The position numbers and the translations under genes were made by a program. Of a DNA stretch of 7,200 bases, positions 1 through 5,292 are shown piece by piece. This DNA comes from Bacteroidota bacterium. Lineage in GTDB: Bacteria; Bacteroidota; Bacteroidia; Bacteroidales; VadinHA17. The DNA lies in NCBI GenBank assembly GCA_030642585.1, contig DAOWNN010000113.1, positions 1 through 7,200 of the forward strand, given 5' to 3'. Each line of letters begins with the position of its first letter. Position 1 is the first letter of the stretch. A model generated the notes under the pieces. That model was not told the DNA's origin. It saw nothing but the letters and a program-made list of their open reading frames with translations, and did not search any database.

Positions 1-158
1 GGTATTACCGCAGAATACATTGAAGCTCTTCTCGGAGAATGCAATACTACCACAGATTCAGATCTTCCCAGTTTATTATCAGTATTTTGAGCTGATGATA
101 CAACAGGGTTCATCACCAAAGCCAGAATAAATAATATGATAAATGACTGCTTCCCCAT
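1..158 (-). CDS. DUF5683-type protein, N-terminal part (runs off the left edge)
   Basis: Fifty-two complete codons are visible, starting at the ATG whose complement is 156-158. The protein opens MGKQSFIILFILALV and continues through VVSSAQNTDN. This is a short basic start, a hydrophobic core of about 12 residues and a likely signal peptidase site near SSA-Q, so the product is probably exported or membrane-inserted. Further on comes LHSPRRASMYSAVIP. The pattern HSP-(K/R)-(K/R)-A-x-x-Y-SA-(V/I)-(L/I)-P is what I associate with the start of the DUF5683 domain, a Bacteroidota membrane protein of unknown function. This gene commonly sits directly downstream of parB, as it does here. The spacing from the parB stop is 114 bp and a good -7 box lies in the gap, so it can be transcribed independently. 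An internal ATG at residue 16 is less likely because it would remove the signal sequence. The function is unknown. Confidence 0.72.
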   Translation of the reverse strand, partial: MGKQSFIILFILALVMNPVVSSAQNTDNKLGRSESVVVLHSPRRASMYSAVI

Positions 159-188
159 TTGGCGTGGTTCAATAAATTCTATGCACTG

Positions 189-196
189 CAAATATA
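189..196 (-). promoter_or_regulatory. Candidate -7 promoter element of the DUF5683-type gene
   Basis: The minus strand reads TATATTTG followed by CAGTGC, an exact match to the Bacteroidota -7 consensus TAnnTTTG. It lies about 30 bases before the ATG at 158, which predicts a short leader. No clear TTG -33 box is seen at the expected distance. If active, it makes the gene independent of parAB read-through. Confidence 0.5.
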
Positions 197-272
197 CACC
201 AAACGAAAGAAAGGTGGATTTTCTTGTTCTAAAGTATGCTAGTTTTTTATGAGGGAATGAATAAGCCGATTA

Positions 273-1151
273 TCAAGCCTTAAATTTATCCAGAATACTC
301 ATTATTCTTTGCAGGTCTTCACCCGACTCAAAAGGAATTACAATTTTGCCCTTTCCCTGCTCGTTTACCCTGAATTGAACCTTTGAAGTAAAGAACCCGG
401 ACAATTGCTCCTGGAGATCTTGATAATCTTCCATCAGCTTTTCCTTGATTTCTTTATTAATCGTCCCTTTTAATTGTCCTTTATTGATCTTTCTCACAAT
501 ATCTTCCGCTTTCCTAACAGAAAGTTCTTCATCCATGATCTTATAATAGGACTCAATCTGCACTTTGGGATTTTCAATATTTACGAGAGTTCTGGCGTGC
601 CCCATGGATATCTTTCTTTCACGAATTCCCAGCTGAATCTCTGCAGGTAATTTTAAAAGTCTAAGATAATTAGATATGGTAGAACGTTTTTTCCCGACTC
701 TATCACTCATTCCCTCCTGGGTAAGCTTACACTCTTCGATCAACCTCTGGTATGAAATGGCAATTTCAATTGCATCGAGATCTTCTCTCTGGATATTTTC
801 AACAAGGGCCAGCTCCAACATGGCCTGATCATCAGCTGTACGAATATATGCAGGAATTCTTTTCAGACCTGCAATTTTACAAGCTCTTAATCGTCTTTCT
901 CCTGTAATAAGCTGGTAAGAACCTGCCTCCAGAAGCCTTAGGGTAATGGGCTGAATGATTCCAAGCTCTTTTATGGAAGAGGCCAACTCTTGCAGGCCTT
1001 CCTCATTAAAGCTGGACCTGGGCTGAAATGGATTTGTTATAATTCTGTCAATCTGAATATTATTGATAGCATCAATCTGTTCAAATTTCTCCCTTTCAGC
1101 ACCGTCAATTAATGCTCCAAGTCCTCTTCCTAATGCGTTTTTTCGAGCCAT
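273..1151 (-). CDS. parB: Chromosome partitioning protein ParB (Spo0J family), 292 aa
   Basis: ParB is the CTP-dependent DNA clamp that loads at parS and spreads along DNA, and it stimulates ParA ATPase activity to segregate the replicated origin. Visible parts in order are as follows. The N-terminal ParA-contacting motif LGRGLGALI is at residues 7-15. NPFQPR at 40-45 opens the ParB/Srx-like nuclease-fold domain. GERRLRA at 84-90 is the arginine box that binds the CTP phosphates. ENIQRED at 118-124 is the second conserved nucleotide/parS-dependent motif. A helix-turn-helix spans about 143-169, with SDRVGKKRSTISNYL at its core. A C-terminal dimerisation region follows from about 230. The length is normal for chromosomal ParB. 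The start at 1151 gives the family-typical MARK leader. It lies 70 bp after the parA stop on the same strand and is very probably co-transcribed with it. All key motifs are intact. Confidence 0.97.
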   Translation of the reverse strand: MARKNALGRGLGALIDGAEREKFEQIDAINNIQIDRIITNPFQPRSSFNEEGLQELASSIKELGIIQPITLRLLEAGSYQLITGERRLRACKIAGLKRIPAYIRTADDQAMLELALVENIQREDLDAIEIAISYQRLIEECKLTQEGMSDRVGKKRSTISNYLRLLKLPAEIQLGIRERKISMGHARTLVNIENPKVQIESYYKIMDEELSVRKAEDIVRKINKGQLKGTINKEIKEKLMEDYQDLQEQLSGFFTSKVQFRVNEQGKGKIVIPFESGEDLQRIMSILDKFKA

Positions 1152-1221
1152 AAGTCTATTCTAAAATACTATTGAAATTCTCCGGATGAACTTATCAATC
1201 ACAATTAGTCCATGCTAATTC

Positions 1222-2022
1222 CTATTCTACAATCTTCTGAGAATCAGGAATCATTGTTTTTCCATTTTTCTGTAATAGCTCCCTTCCAAGATTTAAATAA
1301 TTCACCGAACCTTTTGAGTTTACATCATACAACAAGGCCGGTTTCCCAAAACTTGGGGCTTCACTCAATTTGACATTCCGTTGAATTATTGTATCAAAAA
1401 CCATTTCCTGAAAATGCTTTTTAACCTCTTCAACAACCTGGTTTGAAAGTCTAAGTCTTGAATCATACATTGTCAGTAGAAATCCTTCAATTTCAAGATC
1501 AGGATTCAGTCTGCTTTGAATTATCTTCACTGTGTTTAATAATTTCCCTAATCCCTCCAGGGCAAAATATTCACATTGAACCGGGATAATTACAGAATCA
1601 GCAGCAGATAGAGCATTTACTGTGAGCAGTCCGAGGGAAGGGGAACAGTCTATCAGGATAAAATCATAATTGTCCCTAACTTCTTCCAATACCTGTTTTA
1701 GCTTCTTTTCACGATTCGGCAAATTAAGCATTTCAATCTCTGCCCCAACAAGATCAATATTGGATGGCAAAATACCCAGGCCCTCTATTTCAGTAGTAAG
1801 AATAATATCACTGGCAAGCACATCATCTACCAGACATTCGTAAACACCCGTTTTGATATTCCGGACATCAAAACCAAATCCAGACGTTGAATTGGCTTGG
1901 GGATCGGCATCTACAATAAGAATTTTATACTCAAGGGCGGCCATGCTGGCTGCCAGATTTATTGCGGTAGTTGTTTTACCAACTCCTCCTTTTTGGTTTG
2001 CAATTGCAATGATCTTCCCCAT
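1222..2022 (-). CDS. parA: Chromosome partitioning ATPase ParA (Soj family), 266 aa
   Basis: ParA is a Walker-type ATPase that dimerises on ATP, binds DNA non-specifically and is released by ParB, which moves ParB-parS complexes. The deviant Walker A motif KGGVGKTT is at residues 11-18, with both signature lysines. VDADPQANS at 37-45 is the A' motif. FILIDCSPS at 121-129 is Walker B. PVQCEYFALEG at 147-157 is the conserved switch segment. R189 in TMYDSRLRLS falls where Soj proteins carry a DNA-binding arginine. KLSEAPSFGKP at 218-228 is the usual C-terminal motif. The length and the MGKIIAIANQKGG start are typical for the chromosomal type. There is no N-terminal helix-turn-helix extension of the plasmid type. 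It is the first gene of the parA-parB unit, with a candidate promoter about 60 bp upstream. Confidence 0.97.
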   Translation of the reverse strand: MGKIIAIANQKGGVGKTTTAINLAASMAALEYKILIVDADPQANSTSGFGFDVRNIKTGVYECLVDDVLASDIILTTEIEGLGILPSNIDLVGAEIEMLNLPNREKKLKQVLEEVRDNYDFILIDCSPSLGLLTVNALSAADSVIIPVQCEYFALEGLGKLLNTVKIIQSRLNPDLEIEGFLLTMYDSRLRLSNQVVEEVKKHFQEMVFDTIIQRNVKLSEAPSFGKPALLYDVNSKGSVNYLNLGRELLQKNGKTMIPDSQKIVE

Positions 2023-2068
2023 TTAATAGTTAAATTAAAAATACATAAAAGGATATTTCAAAGGTTCT

Positions 2069-2182
2069 TTTCAGAGCCTCAAATTTAATATAATAAGCTT
2101 GTAGAAAAATTATTGTTAAAACAGAATTACAAACATTTATTTCAGTTTTATAAACATATTATTAACATTACAGGCTCTGAAA
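2069..2182. repeat. Spaced 11-bp inverted repeat flanking the parA promoter region
   Basis: TTTCAGAGCCT at 2069-2079 is perfectly complementary to AGGCTCTGAAA at 2172-2182, with 92 bp of AT-rich DNA between. The left arm touches the candidate parA -7 element, so the arms bracket the parA control region. A role as paired protein-binding sites or the ends of a small insertion is possible but unproven. In a 260-bp gap an 11-bp match is only mildly unexpected by chance. Confidence 0.4.
2080..2087 (-). promoter_or_regulatory. Candidate -7 promoter element of parAB
   Basis: The minus strand reads TAAATTTG, matching the Bacteroidota TAnnTTTG element, within AT-rich DNA 58 bases before the parA ATG. 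No convincing -33 TTG is placed at the right distance. The rest of the 2023-2284 gap holds no recognisable gene. It contains three imperfect 7-base ATAAGNN units at 2207-2227. Confidence 0.4.
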
Positions 2183-2284
2183 GGCCGGGCTAATGAAGCT
2201 AAGTTTATAAGACATAAGAGATAAGCTGAGGAGTGTATTATGTTAAGGATACAAGCCCATTTTATAAAACCATTTATTTGAACC

Positions 2285-3055
2285 TTAGTTCAGTATTACT
2301 TTAATTTCAAATAGCTTTGGCCAGTTTTTGCCGGTTACAAAAAGCCTGTCTTCCTCAATATCATATGCAATTCCGTTCAACACGTCAAGTCCCGGATGAT
2401 GATCTTCCTCTTTCAGGAGTCCGTTCAAATGAATATAAGAAAGCACTTTCCCGCTATTTGGATCTATCATTGCAATTTTATTGGTAGTATAGACATTGGC
2501 ATATACAAGGCCATTAATAAATTCGAGCTCATTCAGGTTTTGAACTGCTCCCTTGTCATCAAACACCTCAAGACGGTATTTTTCAGTATATGAATCCGGA
2601 TCAAGGAAAAATAAATTATTGCTGCCATCACTCATAATCAGGTTTTCATCGTCTGTAGTGATCCCCCATCCCTGTGTAGCATAACTTATCTTATTCAGGA
2701 ATTTAAAGCTGTTCTTGTCATAAACAAATCCTACTCCTGAAGTCCATGTAAGCTGAATTATTTTATCACCGTATATGCAAATTCCTTCTCCGAATATATC
2801 CGGGGGAAGATTTAAGCTGGCCTGTAATTCTCCCGTTTCAGCTTTTATCTTACGAAGAGAAGAGCTTCCTCTCTGACCCGTTCCTTCGTAAAGAAATCCC
2901 TTTTCATAAACCAATCCCTGGGTATAGGCATTTTGATCATGTGGATAAACCTGCACTATCTCATAAGAATAATTTTGTGGAACTATTTCAGATCCAATGA
3001 CAATATTCCTTGAGATACGGCTTGTGCGTATTCCAGCTGAATAAGTTTCTATCAT
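2285..3055 (-). CDS. Glutaminyl-peptide cyclotransferase-like protein, C-terminal fragment of a frameshifted gene
   Basis: Glutamine cyclotransferases convert N-terminal glutamine of peptides to pyroglutamate. This fragment holds essentially the whole five-bladed beta-propeller domain. Family motifs, numbered from the ATG at 3055, are VYPHDQNAYTQGLVY (36-50), FLYEGTG (54-60), FGEGI (88-92, whose Glu corresponds to the presumed catalytic acid), LTW (102-104), TQGWGIT (127-133), LIMSDGS (139-145), LNELEFING (174-182) and FVTGKNWPKLFEI near the end. All look intact. The ATG at 3055 is probably not the natural start. The same frame stays open upstream to a TGA at 3161-3163 and encodes a continuation (EGQSKTYIEYKDYEFWLE, HTVGTKRL) that matches the usual N-terminal beta-sandwich of Bacteroidota homologues. 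The missing start is in the 3154-3414 frame. As it stands, the fragment would lack an export signal. Confidence 0.85.
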   Translation of the reverse strand: MIETYSAGIRTSRISRNIVIGSEIVPQNYSYEIVQVYPHDQNAYTQGLVYEKGFLYEGTGQRGSSSLRKIKAETGELQASLNLPPDIFGEGICIYGDKIIQLTWTSGVGFVYDKNSFKFLNKISYATQGWGITTDDENLIMSDGSNNLFFLDPDSYTEKYRLEVFDDKGAVQNLNELEFINGLVYANVYTTNKIAMIDPNSGKVLSYIHLNGLLKEEDHHPGLDVLNGIAYDIEEDRLFVTGKNWPKLFEIKVILN

Positions 3056-3153
3056 AAGTCTTTTTGTTCCGACGGTATGGTCACGACTTTCAAGCCAGAA
3101 TTCATAATCTTTATATTCAATATATGTTTTTGATTGTCCTTCGAGAATAAGCT

Positions 3154-3163
3154 TTATAAGTCA
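3154..3163 (-). other. Frameshift junction splitting the cyclotransferase gene
   Basis: The upstream frame reads ...SSLQID-L then TAA (3156-3154). The downstream frame opens just after TGA (3163-3161) as LIKLILEGQ. Joining them at GAC with one extra base gives SSLQID-L-IKLILEG, which fits the domain pattern without losing a residue, so a single base is missing on the coding strand. No classical X-XXY-YYZ slippery heptamer is present, so programmed -1 shifting is unlikely. A real mutation or a read/assembly error are the two main explanations. The repaired protein would be about 376 residues. Confidence 0.75.
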
Positions 3164-3414
3164 ATCTGTAAAGAGCTATCCATTTTCTTTAATATAACCT
3201 GAATCTGATCACCTGAATTAAAGATCTGATTTGGTTTCGGAGCAACTATTTCAAGGATCTGAATATTTTTCGTGGGACGATTGGCTGGTTTTATATCTTC
3301 CTGGCTTGCCTTTCCCTGCTTTTGATTTACAGATTGATTATTGCAGGAAACCTGGAAAAGCATAGTATATACACCAAAAGCGATAAAAAACAGGGTTCTA
3401 TTCAAGATCATCAT
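3154..3414 (-). CDS. Glutaminyl-peptide cyclotransferase-like lipoprotein, N-terminal fragment of the same gene
   Basis: This frame of 86 codons encodes MMILNRTLFFIAFGVY and then TMLFQVSC-NN, a lipoprotein signal with a slightly weak lipobox (Gln at -3) and Cys24 as the predicted lipidated residue. A polar linker rich in Q, K and N follows to about residue 50. IVAPKPNQIFNSGDQI at about 56-71 then opens an Ig-like/beta-sandwich module. That module normally precedes the propeller in Bacteroidota glutamine cyclotransferases. It is cut off by a stop after LQIDL and continues in the frame upstream of the 3055 ATG. Its ATG overlaps the stop of the HAD gene as ATGA, so translation of the two is coupled. 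Taken alone it would be a truncated lipoprotein with no catalytic part. I read it as the 5' end of a frameshifted gene. Confidence 0.75.
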   Translation of the reverse strand: MMILNRTLFFIAFGVYTMLFQVSCNNQSVNQKQGKASQEDIKPANRPTKNIQILEIVAPKPNQIFNSGDQIQVILKKMDSSLQIDL

Positions 3415-3857
3415 CTGTTTTTCTTAAAAAAATTTAAAAATTTACTCAGGCCTGAGCTTTGAAAGTATAGATCAGCCCTTTCCTGTTTATGCAATGATCC
3501 ATCTGGATCTAGCATTTGCCAGATCAATCCCCAATCAGGGATTCCTCCTATATTTTTATCATCAATAAAAACATCTGCATTAATTTTCCTGCTTATTGTA
3601 TCATCATAGACCTCTTCAGGGTAGTTTTTGTTTACCGCATAAAACTTCAGGCCTTTGGTTTTGCAATATTCAACAGCCTCTTCCAATTCTTTGCCGGAGC
3701 GATAAGTCCAAAGTATGATCTGGCAGCCAAGATCCTGCAACTTCCTTAGCGTATCTATGGCAAATATGATCTCCTTCCCTATTTCAGGATATTTATGCTC
3801 CACTATGGTACCGTCAAAATCGACAGCAATTTTCAGATTCAGGAATTCTTGTTTCAT
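3411..3857 (-). CDS. Small HAD-superfamily hydrolase (BT0820-like), 148 aa
   Basis: The protein is a compact HAD-type hydrolase, probably a cytoplasmic phosphatase with unknown substrate. HAD motif I is IAVDFDGTIVE, with the nucleophile Asp13 and the acid/base Asp15 (numbered from the chosen ATG). Motif II is IILWTYR with Thr51. A lysine candidate for motif III is Lys91 in ISRKINAD. Motif IV is VFIDDKNIGG with Asp99 and Asp100, which would hold magnesium. There is no obvious large cap domain, which fits the small single-domain class seen in Bacteroides BT0820. The C-terminal tail (about 120-148) is polar and basic. I chose the ATG at 3857. An in-frame TTG at 3878 would add seven residues, but it lies in a candidate -7 promoter box. 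The stop overlaps the start of the cyclotransferase gene as ATGA, so the two form an operon, but no functional link is evident. Confidence 0.85.
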   Translation of the reverse strand: MKQEFLNLKIAVDFDGTIVEHKYPEIGKEIIFAIDTLRKLQDLGCQIILWTYRSGKELEEAVEYCKTKGLKFYAVNKNYPEEVYDDTISRKINADVFIDDKNIGGIPDWGLIWQMLDPDGSLHKQERADLYFQSSGLSKFLNFFKKNR

Positions 3858-3875
3858 ACTATAATATTTCAAGTC

Positions 3876-3883
3876 CAAAAATA
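3876..3883 (-). promoter_or_regulatory. Weak candidate -7 element of the HAD-cyclotransferase operon
   Basis: The minus strand reads TATTTTTG, which fits TAnnTTTG, 18 bases before the HAD ATG. The implied leader is only about a dozen bases and no -33 box is evident, so other AT-rich positions further upstream remain possible. Confidence 0.3.
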
Positions 3884-4106
3884 ATGAACTCCTGGCAGTA
3901 ATAAAACTTTAACCTCCAAGAAATAGATATATAATACCAATACAAATAAACTTTCAGACATTGCTATAAAGGATTGTAGTAGAATATGTAAAACGAAAAA
4001 AGCGACTTACCCGTCAAGCTTCTGTAAGCCGGGCAGGAAGAGGTTGATCTACAAATACTTTTACGGGTAATTCGATGGCCCTGATCACCCGGCGAGTGTG
4101 CCCTTG

Positions 4107-4139
4107 AGTTATACGATGACTCGAAGTCATCGTATAACT
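4107..4139. repeat. Perfect palindrome: 15-bp arms with 3-base loop
   Basis: The left arm AGTTATACGATGACT (4107-4121) is the exact reverse complement of the right arm AGTCATCGTATAACT (4125-4139), separated by CGA. The arms are not GC-rich at the base and no T-tract follows on either strand, so it does not look like an intrinsic terminator. It ends 42 bases before the pssA ATG and could form a hairpin in the pssA leader, or be a protein-binding site or the end of a repeat element. Confidence 0.8.
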
Positions 4140-4167
4140 ACTTTAAATTAATAAATTCTATTAATTT

Positions 4168-4193
4168 TATGCGTAAATAATATGCGTAAATAT
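4168..4193 (+). repeat. 13-bp tandem duplication spanning the pssA start codon
   Basis: TATGCGTAAATAA (4168-4180) is followed directly by TATGCGTAAATAT (4181-4193), identical in 12 of 13 positions. The first copy carries ATG-CGT-AAA-TAA, a three-codon minicistron (M-R-K) ending one base before the real pssA ATG at 4182. Because 13 is not a multiple of three, the upstream ATG is out of frame with pssA. Confidence 0.8.
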
Positions 4194-4928
4194 ATTCCTA
4201 ATACAATTACAGCTTTAAACCTTGTTTGCGGGGTTTTATCCATATTCTTTATCATCAGGGGTGAGGTTATATGGGCTTCGTACATAGTTTTCATTGCTGC
4301 AATTTTCGATTTTCTGGATGGTTTTGCAGCCAGGCTTTTGAATGCATATTCCGATCTTGGGAAAGAGTTGGATTCTCTTGCAGATCTTATAAGTTTTGGC
4401 CTTGCTCCCTCATTTATTGTAATACACGAAATTGCTGATGCAATGGGCCTCACATTACAATTCTCATTGCAGGGAATCAAGCCATTTCATCTTCTTCTTC
4501 TTTTCCTGCCGATTCTCCTTGTTGTGGCTACAGCATTCAGATTGGCCCGGTTTAATAATGATCCTGCCCAGGAAGAAAAATTCTTAGGTTTACCTTCTCC
4601 TGCCTCAGGCTTATTTTTTGCATCTCTTCCACTGGTACGGAATTACCTGGAAGAATATTCTTCAATAAGCTTTCTCAACAATCCGGCTTTTATTGTCGCC
4701 CTGGTCTTGATATTTTCTTACCTACTGGTCTCAAATGTGCCTATGTTCTCTTTGAAAATCAAGAATATAAGGGATAAGAAGAACATCCCTTCGTATATCA
4801 TCGGCATCATTTCGCTGCTATTATTGTTCTTGTTTTCATTAAAAGCTGTTTTTGCTATTGTTATTTTATATATTTTTATGTCATTAATTTTAGTTTTGTT
4901 TCCACAAAATACTGAAAAGGAAAGATGA
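4182..4928 (+). CDS. pssA: CDP-diacylglycerol-serine O-phosphatidyltransferase, 248 aa
   Basis: This integral membrane enzyme makes phosphatidylserine from CDP-diacylglycerol and serine, the precursor of phosphatidylethanolamine. The CDP-alcohol phosphatidyltransferase signature D-x2-DG-x2-AR-x8-G-x3-D-x3-D is complete: Asp43, Asp46, Gly47, Ala50, Arg51, Gly60, Asp64 and Asp68, the metal and CDP ligands. PssA-type hallmarks beyond the general family are the opening IPNTITALNLVCG (5-17), FRLARFN (119-125) and FLGLPSPASG (134-143), which separate it from phosphatidylglycerophosphate synthase. Hydrophobic spans lie near 14-25, 30-45, 102-118, 169-185 and 205-240. The length is normal. The start at 4182 gives the family-typical N-terminus; an identical upstream ATG-CGT-AAA copy stops at once. 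It overlaps purS by ATGA. No decarboxylase gene (psd) lies nearby in the window. Confidence 0.95.
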   Translation: MRKYIPNTITALNLVCGVLSIFFIIRGEVIWASYIVFIAAIFDFLDGFAARLLNAYSDLGKELDSLADLISFGLAPSFIVIHEIADAMGLTLQFSLQGIKPFHLLLLFLPILLVVATAFRLARFNNDPAQEEKFLGLPSPASGLFFASLPLVRNYLEEYSSISFLNNPAFIVALVLIFSYLLVSNVPMFSLKIKNIRDKKNIPSYIIGIISLLLLFLFSLKAVFAIVILYIFMSLILVLFPQNTEKER

Positions 4929-5176
4929 AGTTTATTGCCGAAATAAATGTAATGCCTTTAAAAGCCCTGCTGGATCCTCAGGGGAAAGCTGTTTCTACCA
5001 GTATGAAGAATATTGGATTTCAGGAAATTGAAAATGTACGTATCGGCAAACATATAACCTTAGAAATTGAATCTGATTCGAAGGAAAAAGCCATGGAGAA
5101 AGTAAATGAAGCCTGCAATAAGATATTGGCGAACCCCATCATGGAAGGATATGAATACACAATCATAAAAGCATAA
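4925..5176 (+). CDS. purS: Phosphoribosylformylglycinamidine synthase subunit PurS, 83 aa
   Basis: PurS is the small dimeric subunit that bridges PurQ (glutaminase) and small PurL in the three-part FGAM synthase, the fourth step of purine synthesis, in the cytoplasm. The protein shows the family pattern: a first strand FIAEINVMPLKALLDPQGKA with the conserved DPQG-KA turn (17-22), then MKNIGFQEIENVRIGKHITLEI and the final strand EGYEYTIIKA. Its length matches the family. Its ATG overlaps the pssA stop as ATGA and an AAGGAAAG stretch precedes it, so it is translationally coupled to pssA. Its presence implies that the genome encodes separate purQ and short purL rather than only the single-chain large PurL; neither lies in this window. 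An intrinsic terminator follows, so purS ends the operon. Confidence 0.93.
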   Translation: MKFIAEINVMPLKALLDPQGKAVSTSMKNIGFQEIENVRIGKHITLEIESDSKEKAMEKVNEACNKILANPIMEGYEYTIIKA

Positions 5177-5242
5177 TATTTAAGACTTTCAGGCTTTTAC
5201 CTACCCGGTAATTTGCCTGGGAAACCCTAGATTGCCTAATGA

Positions 5243-5275
5243 AAGAGGCCGGCTAACCGCCGGCCTCTTGTTTTT
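5243..5275 (+). terminator. Intrinsic terminator of the pssA-purS operon
   Basis: GAGGCCGGC (5245-5253) pairs perfectly with GCCGGCCTC (5259-5267) around a TAACC loop. Two further A-T pairs extend the base and TTGTTTTT follows. It sits 66 bp past the purS stop and between convergent genes. On the other strand only a short CTTTCATT follows, so termination of the M14 transcript there would be weaker. A smaller nested hairpin (CAGGC 5190-5194 with GCCTG 5215-5219, and TTACC with GGTAA inside) lies between the purS stop and this terminator. Confidence 0.9.
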
Positions 5276-5292
5276 CTCTCAAAACTTTTTTA

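Larger units (their letters stand above)
3858..4181. other. 324-bp divergent intergenic region with a GC-rich structured island
   Basis: The first 130 bases (3858-3990) are very AT-rich and should hold the promoter of the minus-strand HAD gene. From about 4001 to 4139 the composition jumps to roughly half G+C, well above the flanks. In this island TTACCCGT (4007-4014) is complementary to ACGGGTAA (4063-4070). GCCGGG (4028-4033) is complementary to CCCGGC (4088-4093), and the two pairings interleave. The island ends in a perfect palindrome at 4107-4139. On the minus strand 4130-4014 is open for 38 codons and ends LPVKVFVDQPLPARLTEA-stop; I do not recognise it as a gene. It may be a repeat-family or mobile-element remnant, a structured leader or a small RNA. 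Confidence 0.5.

Noticed and set aside
241..290. Possible terminator after parB
   Set aside because: AAGCC and AAGCCTT near 263-282 are direct, not inverted, repeats, so no stable stem forms.
1897..2088. Plus-strand open frame across the parA start
   Set aside because: It is antisense to the Walker A region of parA and has no family resemblance.
2285..3055. Treating the cyclotransferase as a complete cytoplasmic protein starting at 3055
   Set aside because: The frame continues upstream with family-like sequence, and the lipoprotein signal with the rest of the beta-sandwich lies in the neighbouring frame.
3856..3878. TTG start at 3878 for the HAD gene, adding seven residues
   Set aside because: The ATG at 3857 gives the normal distance to the DxD motif, and the TTG falls within a candidate -7 promoter box.
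4107..4139. Palindrome as a lox-like or integron attC recombination site
   Set aside because: The arms share only a few bases with loxP. The GTTRRRY/RYYYAAC core pattern is absent, the three-base loop is too short for a spacer, and no recombinase gene is near.
4107..4139. Palindrome as a Rho-independent terminator
   Set aside because: There is no T-tract on either strand directly after the stem, and it lies between divergent genes where no terminator is needed.
4148..4480. Minus-strand open frame of 110 codons over the pssA start
   Set aside because: It is antisense to the conserved CDP-alcohol transferase signature and has no recognisable protein features.
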